DNA of 64,000 nt from Pocillopora verrucosa (Eukaryota > Cnidaria > Anthozoa > Scleractinia > Pocilloporidae). The translations under genes were made by a program, and so were the position numbers. The stretch covers positions 26,884,556 through 26,948,555 of the forward strand of contig NC_089312.1 of NCBI RefSeq assembly GCF_036669915.1, in the 5' to 3' direction. Shown in pieces: positions 12,063 to 23,050 of the stretch. The notes under the pieces were generated by a model, which saw only the letters and a list, made by a program, of their open reading frames with translations, was not told the DNA's origin and did no database searches. Position 1 is the stretch's first letter. Each line of letters starts with the position of its first letter.

Positions 12063-15000
12063 ACAATATTTCTGCTTATTTTTCTAACTCAGGCTAAGAG
12101 ATTCCATCAACATAATTTAGGATAGTTTTCCATTTTGTTTTTTTTCTCCATTCTACGATGTTAGCTCTAGCCCCCTACTTTTTCCTCTTTCCTCAGGTAA
12201 TGGGTCGATCAGTCTTCTCTTACATAATGATGTCTCTTTGAACCACTAAAAACTAATCCAGAGTGTTCGGACAGCTTGTCTTTTGTCATGATCACCATCT
12301 TCAACAGCCTTTCCTTTTACCGCATAAATTTGTGATAAGACATTGGCTTTTGTTCCGAAGACCTAAAGGTGTCCACCAGAACTAACAAAGAATGTGAACG
12401 CGTACATTTCAAAGTGTGACGTTTACTTCGATTTGTACACTTTTCATTTACTTGTAGGAATCATAAAACCCTAAAACAAACATACTACTCAAGAGAGAAA
12501 ATTCATACCTCCATTAAGTTCCATTCCTCTCATCGGGCTACGCAATTTCTATCTGTTCCTGGCCAGTTTAGGGCAGAAATGATTCCTGCTGAATATCATA
12601 TGAACGAAAAAAAAATAGTTGAAATCAACCTGGCATCACCATCGTTAGCTGTCAGACGATAAGGACATGACAAATTCGTAATCTTACATTATTTTCAAGT
12701 GCAATCTATGTGACATATTTCGTCATTAATCATCATTAATGCAACAGTTTACCTCGTATGAAAAGGAAAGGAACTCTATTCTTCATGAATGGCTCTAGTT
12801 TTCCTAAAGAATATGATTGCATACATATATAGAACTCGTAACACGAGTGATGAGTCAATGCGATATTTAATGAAAGTAACTAGGCGCTGTAGTGTGCCTA
12901 GTTTCACAATATCACACGTCAGCGCTACGCGATCAGGTAAAATTTACGACAGTACCAAGGATAAGATATGCTGATAAGAGAGAGAAAAGACCTTATACAT
13001 GTAAATTAATGTTAATCTGAACTCAGTGACACCAGGAAATCCATTATATATTATCATTTGAACATCAGTGAATGTGATTAGAAAATGAACAGAACTCCAA
13101 TTGGCGATAAAATGGTTGACACGTTACCATTTAAATTGCTCCATTTTAAAATGGAATACTAATATTTTATTCCTAACAACCTTACTTTCAATTCCTCCTC
13201 CTTGGTATAATATCGCACTTTGTTTCCTGTGACTGTACAAAATTGAATGGAGGAAGAGTTATATGATGCCTAACTTCACCTCGATTCAAATTGCATCTCT
13301 AAATACTTCCTTAAAAGTGGCTCCATAGGATTTGAAGCCATTTTGTTGATGTTGTTGTTTAAAAATCCAACTTCGATATCTGTTCTTGAACCACACGTGG
13401 TACAAGAAAACTGTTATATTTTCACTCACTATGTGGTTAGTCGAGTTTCACTTAGGCATAGAGATCTTCTGCTTAAGAACATACATGTAGTAGCAATTAT
13501 GCGACCATTTAGGAGTAGCAAGTGTTTTGCGATATAAAGCGAACCATATCATATCAAATATTTTATATTTCGTATAAATGTTAATGCCATCATTTGAGAC
13601 TGCTCCTTCATTTATTCCTTAAGCTTCTCTTTGTATATATACCAATTTGTTTAGTTTTGAAATAAAAATTCTAGCCGAAAATCCATTCAATAGTTTGCCT
13701 GAGTTCAAGGAGTCGGCTATGTCGCAAAATGGACGAGTCCATCTTACAACAAGAAAGAAACTTTAACCTACAAGTTTGGTAGTTCGGTCATCGTGCATAA
13801 ATTAAAAAGGAACGGGTACTGGTGAAGAGTCAAGACACTCTGTTATGATTCTCCAAAACACTTTTCACTTTAAACTCTTCCAGATTAATAATAAACGTTG
13901 ATTTCCACGGCAGCACACAAAGTTGTTTACAAACACAACACAATCTGAACATGTGACGTATACCATGCTTTTACGGAGTGTCGCTCCAGTATTGACCACT
14001 TGATACGGACAGTTGACTTTTTAAGTCAATATCTTTATTATCTTTGCGATTCGTAATGTAAACAAGAAACTCTGAAAGACCAAAAATTCCATTGAAGTTA
14101 ACTCAAGCGGCTGAAATTTAAACTCAACGAAAATTGTCAGCTCTTGTCTTTTTAGTAATGGCGTTATCTTCCAAACTAGAACAATGAGTCGTGGACCGGG
14201 AAAAATGCACAACTACCAATTCGAATGTGCGCAGCTAAAAGCAAGTTGCCAATGAATACAAAAAGCGCCAGGCGGCTTTCAGTTATTGTCATAACAATTT
14301 CTCTTCATCTTTTGTTCGATAGATCAACTGCTCTCTGTATGAAACAAAATAAGTTTTTGAGGAAAAAAATTCCCGCTGCCTCTAATTCCACTTGATAGCC
14401 GAACTAAACCTACATCGGATGATTAAATGATCACGTAACGTAGTGATTCCTCTCTCGAGAAAGAAACTAATTGAACTAACCAATGTGGACAATGTTTATG
14501 TGACATTCACTTCCGTTGACGATCGAAGCACTGCTCAATAACTTCATTTGAAATGAACCACCAGAGAGGAAATCTAACAGCAACCAATTTACCCAACCAC
14601 AAAGACGGTATTAAGTCAAATTAACACCTATGTCAGACTTAGCTTCGCGTGACTACCAGTAGGTAACGCTGTTTAACTTGAGGTCTTGACAGATTCAAAA
14701 ACTATTAATTCAGATATGTTCTACAATATCTCACCTTCTGTTCATTTGCAACGTTCCTCTCTCTTTGGCACCTTCACCACCTTTAAATCACGTTTTGTTA
14801 CTCTAACCGTTTTTACGGCACCGACGATCCATTACGAAATATTACCGACGCCACCCAAAAATCTTCCGTGTAATAATAAAGGACTCAATTAACATATGAT
14901 TGCGCTCGTGACGTCTTCGCTACAACATTAGCCTTCCAAATTATCAATAAGGTATTCAGTGATTAAGAAGATACGTGTGTCTTTTCACTCGCATAGAAAG

Positions 15001-16229
15001 TAACTCATTACAACCATTTGTGAAATTCAAAGCATTTCTATCGCTTTCAGAAAATCCTATGGCGCCAAGTAAAACTTGATTCATACCTTGATCATCTTCA
15101 AATTACCGTAGCTTCTAAATTCAACCTGTCTGTAGGGTTCAATAACCCCAGTTACGTTAAGACGTCACGTAGCTCTTAGATGGCTTTCCTTGTAATAGTT
15201 TAGTTAATGGTGACAAAATAAGAGGCACTTAGGCGAAAATTAGGGGGGGAGGAACAATATTGGATCGGGAAATTTTCTTTTGTATTCACTTGGTAATTTC
15301 AAACCTTTAGATGATTTTCAATTTGTGCATTTTAATCCAAGGCACTTTTAATGTCTAATGACTCGATTTAAGTCTTACAAGACACTTAAGGCGCTCAGTC
15401 GTCCATGCGATTCACAATGAAGCAAGCGTTAACTGCTTTCAAATCAATCATCATTTGATTATTGAAAGTATTATTGCATTGGATTTATTGTACTTCGCTC
15501 TGTGATTGGTCCGCAAACCTAGCTGCATCCTCTTCACCAATCATGCGGCGCCACCGAAAAAAAACCCAACTGCGTGTTGGTTACTGGCATTTTCCCGCGC
15601 TTCAGGCCGTTTCCTTTTTTACTCTTGGATGCACGAAGGATAGGAACGAATAAAGTAGGGATTAGTGGCATTAGCACGGCCTTAGGAATTTGGAGAGAGC
15701 ATGCATCCTAATTTTGGGAGGACATTTTCGGGATGATAACCAGTGTATTACCAGTGGTGTATACACTCAACTTCGATCTTACTGACCCCTTCTTGATCTG
15801 ATTGTAAGAGCTCCAGCGTAGAAGGGTACGCTGTCTGTTTAATCGAGAAGATTTGCTCTAAGATCCCTCAACATATCCAAATACTAATGTAAGATCGAAG
15901 TACATAAGATAACTCTTTGCATATTTAAGCCGACCGTATCGGGCCCGCGGCGCAGCGCTTATTCAAGGGAAGGCACGTGGGGAGTTGGGTGGGAGGAGGG
16001 GGGGGGGGTTGTCTTCGGCGGTTACTAGCATAGTAAAGACTTGTTTAGTAAAAGTTTTATGGCGCAGCACAATTATGCGATGTCTCTTATTTTGTTATAC
16101 TTACATTCATCGAGGCAGTCGCCTCCAGATGAATTAAGAGCTTAGTGTCGGTTTTAATGCCTGTCCACGCCAACTGTACGTCATTCTTGCTTGTAACTAT
16201 TGATCTAAAGAGTAAACAATACAGAACTG

Positions 16230-16440
16230 AAGAACTTGTCGTTGCTGTTTTTGTCTTTTTTTTAATCGTTTCGTTTACTTTCATCGATATCGTTGTCTTT
16301 ATTACTGTCGTTCTCGGTGCCATTACAGTTGTTGTCAACAATATCGTCGTCAATGTCGTTATTGTTTCTCGTTATCCCTACTTTACCTTTATCGTCGTAG
16401 TTATTGTCATGTCGTCGTTATCGATGTCATTGCCTTTGTC
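16230..16440. repeat. low-complexity GTT/GTC-biased tract
   Basis: Degenerate trinucleotide-like DNA rich in GTCGTT and ATCGTC on the plus strand. The period-three bias suppresses stop codons on both strands and so creates long frames (16145-16477 plus and 16087-16353 minus) with valine- or threonine-rich translations. Confidence 0.6.
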
Positions 16441-16600
16441 GAGGTACAGAAGAGAGGATTTGAGTAGTGATGTGTAGTGCCTATATATCACGTGGCGAAT
16501 CCTCCTAACAGCTTCCACGGTCACGTCGCTTCACGTCATGGTCATCAGTGTCAGAGATGGTGATACAGGTGATTTTCGCGCGTGTATTAGTAGCTAAGGG

Positions 16601-16767
16601 CCGATTCTGGCGCAAACCATTATTTCATCGCAGTGACTCAATAAGTACCTATTCAAAACTTTATCTAAGAACTTGTCCAAAAACTGGCTGTTCAAGCACT
16701 TATCAAATAATTTATCTAATAACTAATTGAAGGCTGCTGGTAAAATCATGGTTTGCGCCAGAATCGG
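16601..16767. mobile_element. 167-bp element with perfect 20-bp inverted ends
   Basis: CCGATTCTGGCGCAAACCAT at 16601-16620 is exactly repeated in inverse at 16748-16767. The interior of about 127 bp has short internal repeats (TTTATCTAA, AACTTGTCC) and no frame. A MITE or foldback element is the simplest reading. Target-site duplications are not obvious. Confidence 0.7.
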
Positions 16768-18757
16768 AACTTTCCTACAACTAGTGTTGTTTTCACTTTG
16801 TCCTGCCTGAGATGCGGATTTGGTGATGTATCAAGTTTAAGTCAAACTAGACGCTCATAGACGTAAATGAAAAAAAAGATCAGTTATTTTTGTCAGTTGA
16901 TGAGACCATGAGGTGATCCTTTTCAGTCAAGAAAAAAAACCTGTGGGTTATGAAAATTGCCACATTAAGGGTTTTTCTACTAAGTATGCGAAACTGAACT
17001 CCACTGAGGAAGTGAAGACCAGGATAACTAATTATCGTGTCATTTGAGTTAATCTAATTTTACCGGATCTGGAGATGTTTCTTGTCAAAACACTTCGGCA
17101 CTCCTTAGACTTTAGACCTTGAATGTATCGTCACTAACAAAACATTGTACAAGAAAAATCATTGAGCGCACAAACACCTTTAAGATTTTCGTTTCAATCT
17201 ATTGGAATTAATGGGCTGCTGCTATTCTGCAATATTATAGCTCCGTAACTTCCTGTGGAGAAGCAACATGTAAGTGGATTGCGTGACAAATCTAACGGCT
17301 TCAAAATTGAAGCGTTGCGTATAAATTTATCATATGTGAAATATTCCCCTTGAAGATAGCGTTAAAACTCAAAAGCAGCTCCTTTCTCGCATGGTGTAAG
17401 TTTTTAATACCGTTGCTCGCAACTTGTGAAAACTGTCATTTCTTATAGTTGACAGAATATATTAGTAGTTTTAAGCTTACGTCTAATGCACCGAGTGTAG
17501 TAGTTCCTAAGACGTCACAGGCACGGCGGGAATCCTCTAAAACTGGAGCAAACTCCTAACTATTCCGACTTACCTGTACACTTCACATCTACGAAAAATG
17601 AACATAAAATAAAATAGAAAGAACAATTTACTTACGATAAGTGATACCAACTCGAAGCTACGGGTGGATTTTAAAGATAACATACATGTGTCTTGCAGTC
17701 TTGCCAGTCAACCGTCAGAGGATCGAGTTCCTCTACGAAAGGTCGATTGCTATGTCGTGTAACAGCACCTCGTATCCCGCACAGCCTGTCATCTCTCTTT
17801 ACAAAGTCCAAACTTACGCTATGTAGCAGCCGAAGCTGCTAACTCTCTTCATTCCAGCTGCATTACAAACCCCCCTGCGCCGAAAAGAACCATCCTAGGT
17901 CCTTGCCCAGGCATGTTCTAACTTTCATGGCCTACGAGTGGTTGTTTACCTTTAGCTTTACCACTGACGATTCATGATCTGAGAGGGTAACCCAGAGTAT
18001 TCTGCGGCGCCCTTCCTTGATGCACGGAAAAACAGAGCTTCTAAAAAACTTATGAATCGCCATGAATCAATTGAAAAAACCACACAGGTGCAGAAGAAAC
18101 GCGCGAACGGAGCGAGATCAGTTTCTTTTCTTTGCTTTTTTTTTTAAATTGAATTCTAGACACTTTCTGATTTCCTGATGTAACCGTGTCCTCTATTCAT
18201 ATCCTTATGTATTCACCTTCGTGTAAAAATAATATGGTGTTGGCAAACTCCTGTTATCGAGCTTGGTCAACCTGTAATTTATTGGGTGGTTACTGGTTCA
18301 CTGGAAGGCGGTCTCACTGTTCTCTAAGGGCAGTGTCAAAATATTTCATGCCATTTATCTTGTTTATCAAGTTTTTTACTTATCTAATATTTCCTTTTCT
18401 GGGAAAACGTTCTTTTAGCCTGAAAGTGAAAGTGTTCTCAGTCGGAAATAAAAACTCAAATTTGGACTACAGTAATTCATCAAGAACTGAAAAGAAGCAG
18501 AAGAACTTTGTGCTTGGATTGAGTACGTTTGAACGACTGAACAAAAACGCTTGAAAAATTTTAGGATTGAGAAAAACAACAGCAGAGATCTTATGGTGAT
18601 ACGTACTCTCTCGGGTTTGGAATAAAGTTTTGAAGATCAAATTTCCGGGAAAATTTAACAGTGTAGCTGTTTTCCTTTATACGTACGCTCTGCGGACCGT
18701 TTTAGACTCGTACCCAGGTCTCGTGTTTGGCTAGCAACGGAATGACGTCTTTGAAAT

Positions 18758-18765
18758 GACGTCAA
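18758..18765. promoter_or_regulatory. CRE-like palindrome TGACGTCA
   Basis: A perfect TGACGTCA with a half-site (ATGACGTC) 17 bases upstream lies about 570 bases before the start codon of dispanin 3. It could belong to a promoter with an untranslated first exon, but no transcription start is identifiable. Confidence 0.25.
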
Positions 18766-19092
18766 AGAAATATTTGAAGCCTTTGAAAGGTACCAGAAAC
18801 AGAGAGAGAAAACTAATTCGACCTCAAAGCCTTCGACGCTCACAGATTCGCGTTAAAATTAGTGAAGGTGTTAATCAGTTACCCTTGATAATTTCCCAAG
18901 GTAAGCCTTACAATATTGTGGCGTGTTTAAGGCTATTTTTTATATTCAAGCTTAGGAACAATATAAGACTTCCGAATATCGAAGATGTTTCGCCTGACAG
19001 ACTTCGTATTGATGAAAGATGGCATGGAAATATATGTTATTTGCCGGCTGGGAGGTCCGTATGGTGAAAAACTGTGACCGAGGTCTTGAGGT

Positions 19093-19221
19093 CTCACTTG
19101 TAGCTTATTATATAAGTTGGTCAGGCAATGAAAGGATGTGGTAGCTGGGTGATACATTCACATCTCAGTCCAGGGCTTCAAGCTGCTACCGATATGGTCT
19201 CCAGCCTGAGAAGAAAACAAT
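19093..19221 (+). repeat. direct repeat, left copy flanking dispanin 3
   Basis: About 127 bp, containing TATATAAGTTGGTCAGGCAA and GGATGTGGTAGCTGGGTGAT, matching 21057-21182 in the same orientation with roughly ten differences. The two copies bracket the dispanin 3 gene. Confidence 0.9.
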
Positions 19222-19332
19222 AGTCTTATTCAGAATTTAATGCTGATTTTCTTGGTATTTTCTCAGGGTGGCTTTTTTGTTTCTCTGTAGTTTTCAGGCT
19301 CAATAAAGTTGTTTGGTTACTTCTGATTTAAC

Positions 19333-20719
19333 ATGGAACCTAACACACCCAATGACAATGGTATGGTTTAGTTATATGGACTATTTTTGTCTGTGGTTCA
19401 ATCTGTGTATCTTTTGAGTGTTTTTTGCTTAGTCTGCAACATGAAGAGGGTACAGTTATTACATTGTTGTCTATTTAGATGAATGTGGATTTCAAGTTCT
19501 CAGGCTAACATTATGATAACGACTTCTAAAATAAATGGTTCCTCTACATGTAGAGGTACATGTAATTCACTGGATACTATTCATTCCAGATTCTCCACAC
19601 AATTTTTATTCCTTGGTGAGAATAGATAAAGGGAAGGTGTCTTGAGCAAGAGAACTTTATGTCATCAGCCATCCCTTAAACAGAGAACCTGAAGAATTTT
19701 CTTGCCCTCTCAGCATGGCATTTTCTTTGTGACTAAATATTAATTTGATATGGTTTATACTCAGGTTTGGCACCACCTCCCTATGCACCACCCCCGTACT
19801 CAGGAGATGCATCAGCTCAACCCCAGTACCCTCCCCCTGGCCAGGGGTATGGTTGGCAACAGCCACCACCACCCACAGCATACCCAGGCCCTCCGCAGCC
19901 GTATGCAGGTGTCCCACCTGAAAAAACAGGACACCAAACACAGCCCCCTAGCTACCATGCACAGCTTCCACCTGGACAGCCTGGTTATCCTGGACAGCCT
20001 GGTTATCCTGCGCAGCCTGGTTACTACCCAAGTTATCAACAAGGTTATGTTCCTCCTATAACAACTCAACAAACAAACTCTGTCACTGTTGTGGTAAGTC
20101 AGGATTATTGTCTGAATAAACTTTCTTCCTGCAATTCTGTGCTGTCTGAAAAATGATAAAAAACACTGTCAAATTCACTTAGCTTCACAAGTATTGCTTT
20201 ATTCATTATTTTTTTCAGCAAGGGGGCGTTGGACCCAGTGTTATTTTGGCACCACAGCTAGCACCCCCTGATTACTGTTTCTTGGCCTGGTTTGCATGTC
20301 TCTTCTGTTTTTGCCCAACTGGAATTTGTGCCATATTGAAATCCAATGAGGTAAGCTGTCACATGGTCTCTTGAGTCCGGTCCACATCTGTTATGCCATG
20401 ACAAAAATTGCCTGATATTTTTAAATATCATGCAACTAAAATTAAAATTGAAATTAAAAATAAAATTCATGAAATGTCTTTCTTGATATTTATTCATAAG
20501 AAATCAGCTTACTTCATTATGTAACACGAGAGTGCAACTATTTGTTTTCTTTTCATCTTTGGGCAGACACGTGATGCCATTATTCGAGGAGACTTTGCTA
20601 CAGCCAATATGTTGAGCATGGAGGCCAGGAAGTTGGCAAACTTGTCAATTGGCATAGGAATAACTCTCTTTGTTGTGGGCATGATTGTTCGCTTTGTAGC
20701 CTTCACTGCTACTTCGTGA
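19333..20719 (+). CDS. CD225/dispanin-like membrane protein 3, PPPY-rich
   Basis: Four exons, 19333-19360, 19765-20093, 20219-20350 and 20567-20719, join in phase to 213 residues. The exon pattern (tiny first exon ending in phase 1, long proline-rich second exon, then two membrane exons) equals dispanin 1. Exon 2 holds two PPPY motifs (APPPYAPPPYSG) and PGQPGYPGQPGYP repeats, suited to WW-domain binding. Exon 3 carries the cysteine-rich hydrophobic segment CFLAWFACLFCFCPTGICAI. Exon 4 replaces the usual VDxxYxxGD loop with TRDAIIRGDFATANMLSMEA, keeping RGD-F and the small-residue pattern, then a final hydrophobic helix. It is a diverged paralogue; role in membrane trafficking is inferred from family only. 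Confidence 0.85.
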
Positions 20720-21056
20720 ACATGAGGACATGACATCTTTTATATCTTATCCAAAGAGAAGTTAACTTTGGTTGTATGGAGAATTTTTTAGACCCTAGGT
20801 GCCAAAAAAAAATTAGGTTTGAAAGAATTTAGAAACAACTAATTCTAGACCCTCAGGTCATGATTAGGTTGTAAATCAATAATCACTTTAAACATTCAAA
20901 TTGTTAGCTTTTTAAAGTGTACTTGGTGTTTTTCACAAATCTATTTTTGTCAACTTTAGGTTGATAATGGAGGTAGTCTGCCAGCTTTTTTATTATGGTA
21001 GAGTAAACATATTGATTATTATGTATTTGCTGATTGATTCCATCATTGTGCAGGCA

Positions 21057-21182
21057 CTCACTTATAGCTCATTATATAAGTTGGTCAGGCAATGAAAGGA
21101 TGTGGTAGCTGGGTGATACATTCATATCTCAGCCCAAGGCTTCAAGCTGCTACCAATATGGTCTCCAGGCTGAGAAAACAAT
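21057..21182 (+). repeat. direct repeat, right copy flanking dispanin 3
   Basis: Same orientation and near-identical to 19093-19221. It begins CTCACTTATAGCTCATTATA and ends near CTCCAGGCTGAGAAAACAAT. Confidence 0.9.
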
Positions 21183-22961
21183 TCGATGGCTAAATTTGCA
21201 ACAAAATTGCCAATTTGGTGACTTATGTTTGGCATCCATGTAACTTATGGTCTTTAGTTAGAGATAAACATTTACACAGAAAACTGAGTAATCCTGTTTT
21301 TTTTTTTTTTTCTTCATTTCTTCTTTCTGCCTTTGAAAATTTCTTTTTCTGGTGAAAACATTATGATTTCTGGTCACCAATTGGTTAATTTGAGAGTAGT
21401 GAAGCATGGAGCCCTGCACCACCACTGAAGGTTGTCACCATAAAGTAATTTAATTACTTAAAATACGCCAGCTGCTCTGTCTTTTTCGTAAGGGATGAAG
21501 GATTTAGATATTGGTACTTTGAGTAACTCTCTTTGTTGTCATGATTTACTGCTGGTAATAGGGAGGTGGTCTCTCTAAGTGGCCATGCCAGGCAAGGATG
21601 ATTTTTGAGAATTTTAAATGATTGCCTGATTTTTAATCAATGCCTTAAGGGTTGGAGCCAAGAATTCTGTTAAGTTTAGAAGGGAAAACACTAACAAACA
21701 AAGTTACTTTCACTTGCTTGCTGCTATGTTGAATGAAAAGTTATAAGCTATCATACATAAGCTGTCATACAGTAATAGTGAACAAGTGAAGATCAAAGGT
21801 CTTTTGTATGCTGATTCTCCCAAAGCTATTTAGTCCTAGTGCTGAACAATCAACTTAAGCAATTTTTTTAAATTTGTTTTTGAATTGAAATAATGCAGTT
21901 GGAGTGTTATTATCATATGAATGTTATTTAGAGTATATTGTCCTTTAGAGGCAACAATAGTTCACAGATTCTTTAGCTATTAAATATACTTTCTCCAGAA
22001 AAAAGATAGAGTGTTTGAGTAAATTTAAAAAAACCAAACTTCTCAAGGCTGTTACTGAGAGAAGTTGACTATAATTAGGTAGAAAACCAGGAGTACATTT
22101 ACAATTCAATGTACTATGCATCACGATGGATTGTTACAAAACCAACTTAAACCAAAGTGATCATATCAGCCAATCAAAACAAAGGGAAAAATATAAAGAG
22201 TCAATTGAAACTGGAAGAAAATTCACATTTAAAATCTGCTTGAAGTACGAGAAAAAGCCATAAGCCATAGATGGCCCAAGTTGCAGAAAAGTGCTAATTC
22301 TTGAAATTATTTAAATAGCCAAATCTTTAGATTTGGATTTTCGCATGGAGATTAATATCTCTATTTAATTCTTCCCTTGCAAAAATTCTCAATGTGTTGC
22401 TGACTGAATCCACGCCATGCTTCAAATTGCCAGTGACAACACCAAACATTCTTCTTAACCCTCAAGTTCAAAAGATTCAGTTGGCTATTAACTGCGATAA
22501 TTTTTCTTGTAAGTTAGTGAGAGAATTCAGTATCATATCAGAATCCCACCTTCAGCCTGATTCTCAACCCCTGCTAGCTAGGGAATGTATTGACATCTGC
22601 ATGGTGAACTTGCTTGCATATTACTTTTGGGGTTTTTGTTATCAATTATCATGATTAACTGAAATTTCTCAAAGATTATTCAAGATGGATACCAGAACAA
22701 TATACCTTTGATAAATTTATTTATACAAGTTACAATGATCCAGGCTCTAATTCTTGAAAAAAAAAACCTGCAAGTTCTATACAAAGTCAAGTTCACAGAG
22801 GCACAAATAACACTAAAAGTAGAGTACAAGCTAGGCCTGGTTAAATTGAACAGTTTCATTTCAAGATTCAATGAAAAGTTTTTTAATAAAGTGCCCTCCA
22901 TCTATTTCAAGCCCTACAAAACTGATGAACAAGTTTGCAAATCCTTCCATGGCTTAGATGT

Positions 22962-22967
22962 TTTATT
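22962..22967 (-). other. possible polyadenylation signal of SMU1
   Basis: AATAAA on the minus strand, 84 bases past the SMU1 stop codon. Confidence 0.4.
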
Positions 22968-23050
22968 TTGGGTTTTTTTTTTCTTAGTTAGCAATAAGTT
23001 TAGAGGGTGAATCTATGTCTGAGTAACATGCAGGTTTTTTCATGTATTTC

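Larger units (their letters stand above)
11509..19332. other. gene-poor region with MITEs and low-complexity DNA
   Basis: Nearly 8 kb without an exon I can support. It contains a MITE at 11848-12062, a 167-bp element with perfect 20-bp inverted ends at 16601-16767, a GTT/GTC-biased tract at about 16230-16440, G-runs near 15241 and 15998, and a direct repeat at 19093-19221. Short frames, including one of 122 codons at 18186-18554, show no domain or splice logic. Confidence 0.5.
20720..23050. other. intergenic; direct repeat and probable 3' region of SMU1
   Basis: Holds the right copy of the repeat around dispanin 3 (21057-21182), a T-run at about 21298-21311 and AT-rich DNA. No further exon is supported. 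A minus-strand AATAAA at 22962-22967 may end SMU1 transcripts. Confidence 0.5.

Noticed and set aside
16087-16477. Frames of 88 (minus) and 110 (plus) codons with Thr- or Val-rich products
   Set aside because: Period-three base bias of GTT/GTC-rich DNA removes stops on both strands; no start context, domain or splice sites.
18186-18554. 122-codon frame on plus strand
   Set aside because: Ordinary composition, no recognisable domain, no splice continuation; lies in a gene-poor region and can arise by chance.
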